Source: JAKSSE01 sp045597645 (lineage in GTDB: Bacteria > Bacillota > Clostridia > Lachnospirales > Lachnospiraceae). Taken from it: a DNA stretch of 64,000 bases. The notes under the pieces were generated by a model. The model was not told the origin of the DNA. It saw only the letters and a list, made by a program, of their open reading frames with translations, and made no database searches. Location of the stretch: contig JAZLKM010000027.1 in the NCBI GenBank assembly GCA_045597645.1, positions 62,001 through 126,000 on the forward strand, given 5' to 3'. Of the stretch, positions 18,159 through 27,048 are shown in pieces (positions within the stretch are counted from its first letter, which is position 1; every line of letters begins with the position of its first letter). Both the position numbers and the translations under genes were made by a program.

Positions 18159-19770
18159 ATATCTCCTCCATAAGATTAACTACCATCACTCCATCTATTA
18201 CCATGACTGAATCCCTGGATGGGAACACTCCCATCTCTTTATATTCATCGGTTGATACTATCTCGTTGTACAAGACAGGATCCAGCACTATGTTCATATT
18301 AGCCCCGAAATGAAGCCTGTATATGTTGCTCCACGAAAATCCTGTCATCATCAGACTGTAATGTGATATCTGATTAGTGACGATATTTCCAAGGGTATAC
18401 GGTTCATATGCATTATCACGCTGCCAATACTGGTCACATACCATGCCATTGATTATAATTGGCATCCCTACTTCATAGCCGTCCGCAGTCTCCATTCGGT
18501 CTAAGAGTCTATCTGCCACCTTCATCGTCTGATCCCAGGTCTGCTTCATATACATTTCTGAATAAAAATCAGCACCGATATAGGTAGTAACTGAAATTGC
18601 TACAAGCACTGTTGCCACAAGCACACTTACCCCTCGAGTAATGCCTAAAATCGTCTTTTTCGCCACAATTGCAGGCTCTGTCATCTCAAAGAGCTTTAAT
18701 GCAAACGGCAGAATTATTATCATCTGCTCAGTATTGATGGCGTAGGGCTCGTTGCTACCCCCAGCTATGACAAAAATCACATTGAGCCCTAGCGGTATCA
18801 AAGCTGCAACAACGATAGCAAGAATCAGTCTAGACTTTTCTTTATAAATTTTTTTTGAAATTACACTTAGTACAAATACAATAACAAGAAGTGCGAGGAA
18901 ACAGGCAAATATATGAGGTCTTCGCCAAGCTGAATTGTAAATGACTGAGTTGCCCATAAAATATGCCAGGCAAGTTTTATACGCCCCAAGTATTCCCTTT
19001 GGCAGATTCAGAATGAAATCCACTGGAGATGAGCTCATCGCGCCATTATAGCTGGCCATACCTACTCCGTAATATTTAAGAGCAATCATACTGCCTATCA
19101 CATAGAATACTCCACCTGCAACGCAGCATATTACCGCGTGAAGAAGCTTTTTAAGACTCTCCTTAACGGTCACCGACATGTCAAACATGGCAAGCACAAA
19201 CAGCATCATAGGCATCCCTACAATATAGCCTATCATGTTCTGGTACAGCGCCATTGAAATCATAAGAAACAGGCCCGATGTAATTATACTAACCAGCTTA
19301 TTCTTTATTTTGGTCATGCAATATACGCTGAGAGCTGCTGCCAAAATTTTGAAAATATAGGCATCAGCAAGATGATCATACAGTAGCATAACTGTCAGCA
19401 TAGGCGCTGATCCAAACAACGCCGCTGTAATAAAGCTAAATACACCGCTTTTTATCTCAAATATATCTACTGTCAGCATTGCCGCCAGCGCCATAAATAC
19501 GCAGGCTGCTACGCCCGTCACAGGCATCGCAACTCTTCCGCCTCTGGCGCTTGTAAAGAACGCAACTGCCCACCTTCCGATAGATGCTTCCCAGGCTCCT
19601 GAGGTAAATACATTTCCATACATCAGCGCATCCTGACTAGTAAACATATATACTAAGGTCAGAAAATTAGACAGCAATGCGATGCCTAATGCAGATAAGA
19701 AAACAAAACGCCTGTCCTTACTAAACCAGGCGCCCACTTTCTTTATTAATTCCATCGGTCTGTCTATCAT
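18151..19770 (-). CDS. GtrII-type membrane glucosyltransferase
   Basis: 539 residues with about 12 membrane segments. The first extracytoplasmic loop TSQDALMYGNVF, followed by GRWAVAF, matches the Glucosyl transferase GtrII family (serotype-conversion enzymes), and a soluble domain of about 120 residues closes the protein. GtrII proteins add a polyprenyl-phosphate-linked sugar to a surface polysaccharide outside the membrane. The GtrB-like partner is immediately downstream. I see no small GtrA-type flippase in the locus. Confidence 0.8.
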   Translation of the reverse strand: MIDRPMELIKKVGAWFSKDRRFVFLSALGIALLSNFLTLVYMFTSQDALMYGNVFTSGAWEASIGRWAVAFFTSARGGRVAMPVTGVAACVFMALAAMLTVDIFEIKSGVFSFITAALFGSAPMLTVMLLYDHLADAYIFKILAAALSVYCMTKIKNKLVSIITSGLFLMISMALYQNMIGYIVGMPMMLFVLAMFDMSVTVKESLKKLLHAVICCVAGGVFYVIGSMIALKYYGVGMASYNGAMSSSPVDFILNLPKGILGAYKTCLAYFMGNSVIYNSAWRRPHIFACFLALLVIVFVLSVISKKIYKEKSRLILAIVVAALIPLGLNVIFVIAGGSNEPYAINTEQMIIILPFALKLFEMTEPAIVAKKTILGITRGVSVLVATVLVAISVTTYIGADFYSEMYMKQTWDQTMKVADRLLDRMETADGYEVGMPIIINGMVCDQYWQRDNAYEPYTLGNIVTNQISHYSLMMTGFSWSNIYRLHFGANMNIVLDPVLYNEIVSTDEYKEMGVFPSRDSVMVIDGVMVVNLMEEIYE

Positions 19771-20613
19771 TTATTTCCTCACAAATAGCATCAAGTATAC
19801 TCCTGCTGCAAAGCATCTGAGTCTTCTTATGAGCATACTCATAAATATGTCAAAGCCATTTAGCCTCAAGTCTTCTTTATTCTTTTCCAGAAGGTATCTG
19901 TGCTCAGACACATATTTTTTATGTTCTTTTGTGCCTGCTCTCATTACCTGTCCCGTATTTGATTCATGTCTCACACGGAAAAGCGACCAGAACTCGTGGA
20001 CAATATACAAATCCCCTTGCTTTGCTATACGTCCATAAAAGTCATAATCCACAATGTATGTGAAATCCGGGTCTATACCTCCAGCCGCCTCATAGGCGCT
20101 TCGCCGTATAAGATTTGCCTGCGGCGCTCCAAAATAGTCCTGTACGAACAGTCCCTTGCGGAAAACTGTTCTTCCAGATATAAGACCGTTCACAGGATAC
20201 CTATTGTAACTGGTCCTCTTTCTATTTCCGGCCAGATCTACCAGCGCAGAGTCACTTTCAACTAACACTACTGTAGGTTGCTGCTCAAATATCTCAACCT
20301 CGCGACTAATACACTCTGGCAATAGCAAATCATCAGCGCACATTAGCCTAATATATTTTCCGGTAGTAAGTTCCAAAGCTCTGTTCCAATTGCCAGCCAT
20401 CCCCAGATTATTCTCGTTGGTGTACACTTTTACACGAGAATCCTTCTGCTCATACTCTCTTAGTATGCTTAGGGTGCTGTCCTTGGAGCAATCATCTACT
20501 ATTATTAATTCCAGATTTTCGTAGGTTTGATTTAGAATAGAGTCTATGGTCTCAGATATATATGCCTCATTATTGTAGGCAGGTATGCAAACTGAAACTA
20601 GTGGTTTACTCAT
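19771..20613 (-). CDS. GT2 family glycosyltransferase
   Basis: 280-residue inverting GT-A glycosyltransferase: VCIPAYNNEAYISETIDSIL at the N-terminus, IIVDDCSKDST, and the DXD-like metal site MCADD around residue 100. It uses a nucleotide sugar in the cytoplasm to extend a lipid-linked chain. A hydrophobic, basic C-terminus (about 255-278) could hold it to the membrane. Its ATG overlaps the rfbD stop by 4 bases (ATGA), so it is coupled to dTDP-rhamnose synthesis; rhamnosyl transfer is a reasonable guess and no more. Confidence 0.85.
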   Translation of the reverse strand: MSKPLVSVCIPAYNNEAYISETIDSILNQTYENLELIIVDDCSKDSTLSILREYEQKDSRVKVYTNENNLGMAGNWNRALELTTGKYIRLMCADDLLLPECISREVEIFEQQPTVVLVESDSALVDLAGNRKRTSYNRYPVNGLISGRTVFRKGLFVQDYFGAPQANLIRRSAYEAAGGIDPDFTYIVDYDFYGRIAKQGDLYIVHEFWSLFRVRHESNTGQVMRAGTKEHKKYVSEHRYLLEKNKEDLRLNGFDIFMSMLIRRLRCFAAGVYLMLFVRK

Positions 20614-21485
20614 GCGTTAAGGTTCTCCATATACTCCTTGATGGCATCATGCCATTCTGCCATTCTATAGTCGGAAGTCAGACTTAGCATGTAATTATTC
20701 AAAATCGAATATGCCGGCCTATTGGCTGCTGCTGGGTTCATTTCCTTATACTGCTGGCTAGTTACATGGTTAACCTTGGTGGTCTTGCCTGCCAGTCTAA
20801 AGATTTCCTCAGTAAAGTCTGCCCAGTTGGTATCTCCCTCGCAAGTAGCGTGGAACAGACCATAATTATCAGTCGGCTCCAGATGATGTATCATTCTAGC
20901 CAGTTCTACTGCACTAGTAGGTGATCCGAGCTGATCACATACTACAGATACCTCGTCATGGGTCTCTGACAGTCTAAGCATAGTCTTTACGAAATTATGT
21001 CCGTCTCCATAAAGCCAAGCTGTACGAAGAATAAAATATCTGCTTGCGAATTTCTGAACGAACTTTTCGCCCTCATACTTTGTCTTACCGTATGCGCTAA
21101 TTGGTCCAGGCTCATCAAACTCCGTAAGAGGCTTCTCTGACATTTCTCCCGAAAATACATAGTCAGTTGAAACATGTACTAGCTTCGCCCCAACTTCATT
21201 TGCTGCAATAGCAAGGTTTCTAGGCCCAATGGCGTTAATCTTGTATGCAAGGTCCCACTGCTCCTCGCACTTGTCAACGTTAGTATGTGCAGCACAGTTA
21301 ATTATTACGTCAGGACGCTCTGCTCTTACGAGATCCATGACCTGCTCAACGTTTGTGATGTCTAGCGCTACTATATCCTCGCCCTCAGCTACATCTGTAA
21401 GGATAAACTCTGCCTCTCCAGCATATTCCTTCTGAATAGCTCTTCCCAGCTGTCCGTTACAACCTGTTACCAGTATTTTTTTCAT
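20610..21485 (-). CDS. rfbD: dTDP-4-dehydrorhamnose reductase
   Basis: About 291 residues of the RmlD type: nucleotide motif TGCNGQLG, NCAAHTNVDKCE, the STDYVFSG motif with catalytic residues, and YGKTKYEGE (Y-x-x-x-K). It makes dTDP-L-rhamnose from dTDP-4-dehydrorhamnose with NADPH, the last step of that pathway. RmlA, RmlB and RmlC are not in the window. ATG at 21485 is preferred over GTG at 21488 for its spacing from GGAG. It begins 10 bases after leuA, which links amino-acid and glycan genes in one run. Confidence 0.92.
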   Translation of the reverse strand: MKKILVTGCNGQLGRAIQKEYAGEAEFILTDVAEGEDIVALDITNVEQVMDLVRAERPDVIINCAAHTNVDKCEEQWDLAYKINAIGPRNLAIAANEVGAKLVHVSTDYVFSGEMSEKPLTEFDEPGPISAYGKTKYEGEKFVQKFASRYFILRTAWLYGDGHNFVKTMLRLSETHDEVSVVCDQLGSPTSAVELARMIHHLEPTDNYGLFHATCEGDTNWADFTEEIFRLAGKTTKVNHVTSQQYKEMNPAAANRPAYSILNNYMLSLTSDYRMAEWHDAIKEYMENLNA

Positions 21486-21495
21486 CACAAATCTC

Positions 21496-23163
21496 CTAAA
21501 ACTTTTCGCTCAATCTATTTAATGCACTGAACATGCCTCGAATAGCGGCACGTGTAATATTTGACGACACGCCCACACCAAAGGTTACTCTTCCACTGGT
21601 ATTGTCTCTCATCTCAATATAAGCTGCTGCCTTGGCATGTGAGCCCTCAGACAAAGCATGCTCATCGTAGTTGAGCACTGAAATATTCACGGTCGGTACA
21701 TACTGCTTGATAGCCAGCTTAACTGCATCGATAGGTCCATTTCCTTCTGCAACCGAATGGATATCTCTGCCTTGGTACTTAAAATCAAGCTCTACCTTGG
21801 TATTGTCACCACCCTGCTCGTATACATTTAAGAAAACAAACTGGAACGGACCATCTGCCTTGAGGTACTCATTATTAAATGCCTCCATGATCTGAGCCGG
21901 CTCAAGCTCTCCACCCTGCTTTTCTGTAATACTCTGAATTACGTCTGCAAATTCACGATGCATTGCCTTTGGCAACTTATAGCCAAATACTGTATCCATT
22001 ACAAATGCCACGCCACCTTTACCTGACTGACTGTTAATTCGTACAACAGGCTCATACTTGCGGCCAATATCTGCAGGGTCAATCGGAAGATACGGAACCT
22101 GCCATATCTCGCTACCTCGCTCACGAAGTGCCGCCATTCCCTTATTGATAGCATCCTGATGAGATCCTGAAAATGCAGTAAATACCAGCTGGCCTGCATA
22201 TGGATGTCTTGGTGGCACTACCATCTTAGTGCAGCGCTCATATATTTCTGTTATCTCCTTGACATCATCTATGTCGAGACCAGGATTTACACCCTGTGAA
22301 AACATATTGTATGCCACAGTCAGAATATCCACGTTTCCAGTGCGCTCACCATTTCCAAGGAGTGTACCTTCCACTCTGTCTGCACCTGCCAACAGGGCAA
22401 GCTCTGTGATTGCTACACCTGTGCCACGATCATTATGAGGATGCACACTAAGAATAACGTTTTCACGCTCCTTAAAGTGTGTGCTCATCCACTCAATCTG
22501 GTCAGCATACACATTAGGGGTATTCATCTCAACAGTTGCCGGCAGATTGAAAATGATTGGATTGCTATTTGGGTGTCCCCACGCATCCTGCACAGCAGTA
22601 CATATTTCCAATGCAAAGTCCATCTCTGTTCCAGTAAAGCTCTCTGGGCTATACTCGAGCTGAAGATTGCCCTTATAATTCTTCATTCCCTCAAGTACCA
22701 TCTTGGTACCTGCTACTGCTATGTCAACGATTCCCTGTCGATCCTTGTTAAATACTACATCTCTCTGAAGAGTAGATGTAGAATTATATATATGAAACAC
22801 GACATTAGGGATGCCTTCTATCGCCTCAAATGTTCTGTCTATGAGTTCCTGACGGCACTGTGACAGCACCTGCACCTTAACATCGCTAGGGATTCTGTTC
22901 TCCTTAACGAGCTTTCTGAGAAAATCGAACTCAATCTGTGATGCTGCTGGAAATCCAATCTCTATCTCCTTAAACCCGAGCTTAAGCAGGAGATTGAACA
23001 TCTCCATCTTTTCATCAACGCTCATCGGCTCAACAAGTGCCTGATTTCCATCTCTCAAGTCTACGCTACACCAGATAGGAGCCTTTTCTATCTCCTTATT
23101 AGGCCATGTTCTCTCCGGAAAACTCATCACCGGATTCTTACGATAACGTCCATAATTTAACAT
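21496..23163 (-). CDS. leuA: 2-isopropylmalate synthase
   Basis: 555 residues of the long LeuA form starting MLNYGRYRKNP. It has the catalytic-barrel motifs WCSVDLRDGNQAL, FHIYNSTS and the metal-binding HPHNDRGTG. A C-terminal regulatory LeuA dimer domain (about 430-550) follows, which normally binds leucine. It condenses acetyl-CoA with 2-oxoisovalerate in leucine synthesis. The start lies 2 bases after the HPr-like gene. No T-box or leader-peptide attenuator is visible upstream, and no other leu genes are in the window. Confidence 0.95.
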   Translation of the reverse strand: MLNYGRYRKNPVMSFPERTWPNKEIEKAPIWCSVDLRDGNQALVEPMSVDEKMEMFNLLLKLGFKEIEIGFPAASQIEFDFLRKLVKENRIPSDVKVQVLSQCRQELIDRTFEAIEGIPNVVFHIYNSTSTLQRDVVFNKDRQGIVDIAVAGTKMVLEGMKNYKGNLQLEYSPESFTGTEMDFALEICTAVQDAWGHPNSNPIIFNLPATVEMNTPNVYADQIEWMSTHFKERENVILSVHPHNDRGTGVAITELALLAGADRVEGTLLGNGERTGNVDILTVAYNMFSQGVNPGLDIDDVKEITEIYERCTKMVVPPRHPYAGQLVFTAFSGSHQDAINKGMAALRERGSEIWQVPYLPIDPADIGRKYEPVVRINSQSGKGGVAFVMDTVFGYKLPKAMHREFADVIQSITEKQGGELEPAQIMEAFNNEYLKADGPFQFVFLNVYEQGGDNTKVELDFKYQGRDIHSVAEGNGPIDAVKLAIKQYVPTVNISVLNYDEHALSEGSHAKAAAYIEMRDNTSGRVTFGVGVSSNITRAAIRGMFSALNRLSEKF

Positions 23164-23165
23164 CT

Positions 23166-23432
23166 CTATATGCTCCCATTTCCTCCGGCTATAAATGCCG
23201 CTATTTTCTCAATTGCCTCCTCTTCGTCAACACCCATAGTGGTGAGCTCAAGCTCTTCTCCAGACTGTATTCCGGCACCGAGTACGCTAAGTACACTCTT
23301 TGCATTTGCTGTATAAGTCTCTTTTTTCAACTCTATTACACTTTTAAAATCAACTGCCAGTCTACATAACTGACCTGCAGCTTCGACTCCTAATCCGGTG
23401 GGATTAACAATTACTACTTTTCTTGTCTGCAT
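23166..23432 (-). CDS. HPr-like protein lacking the phospho-accepting His15 (Crh-like)
   Basis: 88 residues with full-length HPr homology. Numbering from ATG 23432, the active-site loop reads NPTGLGVEAAG: residue 15, normally the His phosphorylated by enzyme I, is Gly, and residue 17 (normally Arg) is Glu. The regulatory site is kept: Ser46 in NAKSVLSVLG. Bacillus Crh shows the same logic (Gln15, Ser46), acting in catabolite regulation but not in sugar transport. A PTS phosphotransfer role is therefore unlikely. ATG 23432 is preferred over 23465 for its AGGAG SD within the cdaR 3' end. Which partner it binds is unknown. Confidence 0.85.
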   Translation of the reverse strand: MQTRKVVIVNPTGLGVEAAGQLCRLAVDFKSVIELKKETYTANAKSVLSVLGAGIQSGEELELTTMGVDEEEAIEKIAAFIAGGNGSI

Positions 23433-23436
23433 ATTT

Positions 23437-24684
23437 CTATTCTCCTGCAACGTGGACAGTAACATTTTCCACGTTATCTACTATCAACTCGTCGTCTAGT
23501 GTCAACTCTACTTCAAGGCTATGATCACCCTTAGTTAATCCATCACAATCAACATATCCCACTAACTGTTCTGGATTAAATGCGTCAAGTACTGATGCCT
23601 CTCCCCGTAGTGTTAATGAGAATGTCGTCTTTGCAAAACTTACCTTTGTCTTAGCTGCCACGTTACGCGGTATAAGATTTTCAGTAAGTATCTGGAACTC
23701 TCGCTCTGTCACTTCAGCCACATCCACATTTATGGAAACCGTGGTTTGTGTTGTATCTAGCAGGCTTACTCCTGTTGGAAGGTATGCCGAGCTATCTACT
23801 GTTGTACTCATGCTTCCTGTAATCTCAGATAAGTTTATTACTGAGTCCGGTATCGTTATCGCTGTCATGTCATTTAGGATATTCGAAGGTCCTCGTACAC
23901 TTACCGCTGATGGATTAGTAGAGATACCCTTCAGCTTTAGCGAATCACTAAGCGTACCACTTGTCTCAACGTTAAGCTGTACTGTCTTAGTACTCTCGAT
24001 ATCTACGTTAACAGCGATTGATGATACATCCAGTACTAGCTTTGATGTATCTATCTTCATGTCATCTTGGTTGACATAAGACAAGATAGATCTGGCTGTA
24101 ACTGCACTGTTAGCATCTGTAACATCTACCTTAACCACTGCGCTCTGAATGGTCTGTATAATATCCTGCGGTCCTGTCACAGATACCACTTCAGGATCCA
24201 CTGTGATACTACCAATTACACATCCTACTACAGGCTCTCCTATGGTCTGAGCTTCCACCACAAACTGCTGTGTGATTAGATTTCCTACCTTTACCTGCAG
24301 ATACTGATTTTTAGATACTACATTTACTGATCCACCATATCTGTTGGCAGTTACCTCAATCGGAATGCGTCCTGATTCCTGTAGGTTTTCCATATTTGCA
24401 ACGGCTGTAAAGTCCGCTTCGCTCATCTTATCCAGTATTGATCTGTTGCCAGATACCCTGATTGAGATTGTTGTATCTCCTGTTGTCTCGTAATATTGAT
24501 TGTTTGCTGTAAGAATTGATGCATTGCTAACAGACACTGGAATATCAAAGTTCCTTGTCTGCTCCGGATCCTCAATATTTACTACAACCATCCAAAGTAC
24601 AACTGCTAGAAACAGGGAGAATATTTTTAGCTGGATGTTAGTGGTTAATGTTTTCTTTAGGCCCCTTAGGACTTTTTGAAGCAT
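23437..24684 (-). CDS. cdaR: YbbR-domain regulator of diadenylate cyclase
   Basis: 415 residues: one N-terminal membrane segment (about 18-38, with LFLAVVLWMVV) followed by about four extracytoplasmic YbbR repeats, each with a VTGP- or VRGPS-like turn (for example SVTGPQDII, SVRGPSNIL). CdaR modulates the membrane diadenylate cyclase CdaA that makes c-di-AMP. Its start lies 47 bases inside the cdaA end, preceded by GGAGGGGGAAGG. In many Firmicutes glmM follows cdaR; here the HPr-like gene takes that place. Confidence 0.9.
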   Translation of the reverse strand: MLQKVLRGLKKTLTTNIQLKIFSLFLAVVLWMVVVNIEDPEQTRNFDIPVSVSNASILTANNQYYETTGDTTISIRVSGNRSILDKMSEADFTAVANMENLQESGRIPIEVTANRYGGSVNVVSKNQYLQVKVGNLITQQFVVEAQTIGEPVVGCVIGSITVDPEVVSVTGPQDIIQTIQSAVVKVDVTDANSAVTARSILSYVNQDDMKIDTSKLVLDVSSIAVNVDIESTKTVQLNVETSGTLSDSLKLKGISTNPSAVSVRGPSNILNDMTAITIPDSVINLSEITGSMSTTVDSSAYLPTGVSLLDTTQTTVSINVDVAEVTEREFQILTENLIPRNVAAKTKVSFAKTTFSLTLRGEASVLDAFNPEQLVGYVDCDGLTKGDHSLEVELTLDDELIVDNVENVTVHVAGE

Positions 24685-25567
24685 CCTTCCCCCTCCTCTT
24701 CATTTTTTGTGTAAACGTTGCCGACGGTCTGGCTGGCCCCTGGGTCGCTCTAAACTGCTCAAGTGCCAGTTCAAGCTGATCTGCATTCAGGTCTCTCTCC
24801 AGCTTTCCTCGTTTCGCCACTGATACAGCACCTGTCTCCTCTGAAACTATGATAGTAAAGCTATCTGTAGTCTCACTTACTCCTAGCGCTGCCCTGTGTC
24901 TGGTGCCTAGCTCCTTGGAAATAATCATGCTGTCAGACAACGGCAAATAGCATGTCGCCGCTGTAATACGATCGCCATGCACAATAACAGCTCCGTCATG
25001 CAGCGGAGTGTTTTTCTCAAATATATTGATTAGCAATTGAGCTGATACCATAGAATCCAGCTCAATTCCTGTTCTTTCATACTCATCAAGGGATTCCTCG
25101 TTCTCTATGACGATAAGAGCCCCCGTCCTAGCTGCTCCCATTTCAAAGCACGCTCTAACCAAATCGTGCTTTGTCTTTTCGCTGAATTTCGCCTCGTTTT
25201 TGTGGGTGGTATCCGTAAGAAAGAAAGGTTTAAGGATATTTCTTCGTCCAAGCGATTCCAGCGCTTTTCGCAGTTCGGGCTGAAACACAACAATCAACGC
25301 AATAATTCCTACGTTGAGGGTCTTCTCTGCCAACCACAGTATTGTGTTCATCTGGAAAAGTGCCGCGATAAGAACAAAAGCGAGAAGGACAATGATGCCC
25401 TTCATCAAAGACCATGCTCTGGTACTCTTTATCCACACCAAAATATGGTACAAAATGAACGTAATAACCAAGACCTCTATAATATCTACGATACTAATAG
25501 AGGGAATATTAATCCAGTATAAGTAATTAGATGCAAAGCCCTGACAAAAGGCTATAAATCTACTCAA
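24638..25567 (-). CDS. cdaA: Diadenylate cyclase (c-di-AMP synthase)
   Basis: 309 residues: three N-terminal membrane segments (about 27-45, 55-72 and 82-96) and a DisA_N-type cyclase domain with DGA at 191-193 and RHR at 223-225, the two catalytic motifs. It condenses two ATP into c-di-AMP, which controls osmolyte and potassium transport and wall homeostasis. The C-terminus carries a basic tail of about 25 residues. The start is TTG at 25567, with AAGGAG 5 bases upstream. It overlaps cdaR, so the two proteins are probably made together. Confidence 0.95.
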   Translation of the reverse strand: MSRFIAFCQGFASNYLYWINIPSISIVDIIEVLVITFILYHILVWIKSTRAWSLMKGIIVLLAFVLIAALFQMNTILWLAEKTLNVGIIALIVVFQPELRKALESLGRRNILKPFFLTDTTHKNEAKFSEKTKHDLVRACFEMGAARTGALIVIENEESLDEYERTGIELDSMVSAQLLINIFEKNTPLHDGAVIVHGDRITAATCYLPLSDSMIISKELGTRHRAALGVSETTDSFTIIVSEETGAVSVAKRGKLERDLNADQLELALEQFRATQGPARPSATFTQKMKRRGKDASKSPKGPKENINH

Positions 25568-25587
25568 TCAGTCTCCTTCCAAGGACG

Positions 25588-26628
25588 TTAACTTTTCGTT
25601 TTCTTCTTTTTAGTCCTATTGACTGCTTCAGAAATATTATCAATCTTCATAGTCTCGTCACTCACCTCAACCATAGCTCCAACTGTCTGGGTGAAATCGA
25701 GTGCGGACGTATCTCTCGTAACATTTGTTACCTTTTTCTTCGCTTTAGAAATCTTGGCCTTAGGTATAGCTCTTACGTAGTAATAGTAATCGTCATCCTC
25801 AAAGTGCACATGCTCTGTTCTCGAATAGTCAAGGTTAATTGAGAAAAATGTCACTACCGCTGCTATAGCTGCTGTCAACAGATTGTCGATGAGCAACTGA
25901 GATATTTCAAGTCCTGTTTTTACGAAAAGGACTCCGCTTATTCTAATCAAAAATTCAACCGAAAGACCTGCAATAGAAGCATATAACCACGCATGCTGAT
26001 TGTTTACTCTTCGCACAGTGTTAACGATAATTGTGAGTGCAACCATTGCCACAAGAAAAGTATAGAAAGCCGAGCTTCCAAACACCTCCTGTATCAAAAG
26101 TCCCCACGGAGTAACTGATGCGGTCTCATCCGCCAGCGCTCCAGCGTACTCAGCCACCGCCTTAAGATAATAGGTGTAAACGCTGCCGCACACTACGCCT
26201 CCCATTAGCTTTAACTCTCCGGCGTATCCCGCTATAACAGGAGGCGCGCACGGAATGCCTATATTGTAGCAAAGCGGCATAGCCCATAGCATATTTACTC
26301 CTGTACGTGAGAAATAGTTAGAAATGGCAAGAAGAAACAGCCCAAGTACTGCTGCTATAAGTCCTGTCATAAGTGACAGACTCAGCAGATGCGCTGTTAT
26401 GAACATAAATCCCAAAAAGCCCATTGCTTCAAATGGGACAAATGCACATACTGCAGCTAGCACTAACGGTATGTATGGATTCATAAGCTGCTCCATATAA
26501 CCAAATTTCCTATTGATTATATAAAACATTATCACAGCAATGATAAACCTTAATATACCTGTGAAAAGTGGCTTTCTTTTATTTATGAAATTCTGCAGAG
26601 TACCTCTGATTTCAATAATTGACCGCAT
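25588..26628 (-). CDS. Conserved polytopic membrane protein of unknown function
   Basis: 346 residues with about eight hydrophobic segments between residues 22 and 265, then a charged cytoplasmic tail of about 80 residues with a DDDYYYY run and a very basic end (RTKKKKTKS). I do not recognise a family. It sits 20 bases upstream of cdaA and follows another small membrane protein, so a link to c-di-AMP signalling or to the envelope is possible but unproven. Confidence 0.7.
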   Translation of the reverse strand: MRSIIEIRGTLQNFINKRKPLFTGILRFIIAVIMFYIINRKFGYMEQLMNPYIPLVLAAVCAFVPFEAMGFLGFMFITAHLLSLSLMTGLIAAVLGLFLLAISNYFSRTGVNMLWAMPLCYNIGIPCAPPVIAGYAGELKLMGGVVCGSVYTYYLKAVAEYAGALADETASVTPWGLLIQEVFGSSAFYTFLVAMVALTIIVNTVRRVNNQHAWLYASIAGLSVEFLIRISGVLFVKTGLEISQLLIDNLLTAAIAAVVTFFSINLDYSRTEHVHFEDDDYYYYVRAIPKAKISKAKKKVTNVTRDTSALDFTQTVGAMVEVSDETMKIDNISEAVNRTKKKKTKS

Positions 26629-26634
26629 TTAACT

Positions 26635-27048
26635 CTATGCCTTTGCCCCTTTGGCTTCGGCTTCCTTTCTGTAGCTCTTACCCAGCTTAGTATAGTTTTC
26701 CTCAAGCTTCTGCATCTTTTTACGGCATCTGTTGTATTTTTGATGTGCCATAATGCCTGTAAATACCAGGTATATGAGCATAAATATCCCATAGTATGCC
26801 GCTATTCTGTATCCCAGATTCATAATGCCATTCAGAGTATAAGAGAATATCTCATCCTGAAGCCTTAGAAAAAAGCTGAGTATCAATCCTAGAAGAAAGA
26901 AAAAGCTTCCAAGGAAAAACTGTCCCAACAGACAGACTGTCACGTAATCATGACGTCTCATCCTTGTGATACTTCTACACTTGGCGCCTTCCTGCTGCTC
27001 AAATATAGCCATTTGAGCCATTGTTTTAACTCTTGCTTCGTTAATCAT
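26635..27048 (-). CDS. Small membrane protein of unknown function
   Basis: 137 residues: a basic N-terminus with a TRMRRHDY stretch, two hydrophobic segments (about 38-62 and 78-101), and a highly charged, probably coiled-coil C-terminus rich in Lys and Glu. No family is recognised. Its ATG overlaps the YvyF-like stop by 4 bases and its stop lies 6 bases before the next gene, so it belongs firmly to this operon. Confidence 0.68.
   Translation of the reverse strand: MINEARVKTMAQMAIFEQQEGAKCRSITRMRRHDYVTVCLLGQFFLGSFFFLLGLILSFFLRLQDEIFSYTLNGIMNLGYRIAAYYGIFMLIYLVFTGIMAHQKYNRCRKKMQKLEENYTKLGKSYRKEAEAKGAKA

Noticed and set aside
22435..22863. 142-codon + strand ORF within leuA
   Set aside because: It is antisense to the conserved catalytic barrel of leuA and has no homology signal.
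23433..23465. Eleven-residue N-terminal extension of the HPr-like protein
   Set aside because: It overlaps the cdaR end, is not HPr-like, and the AGGAG SD points to ATG 23432, which restores exact HPr numbering.
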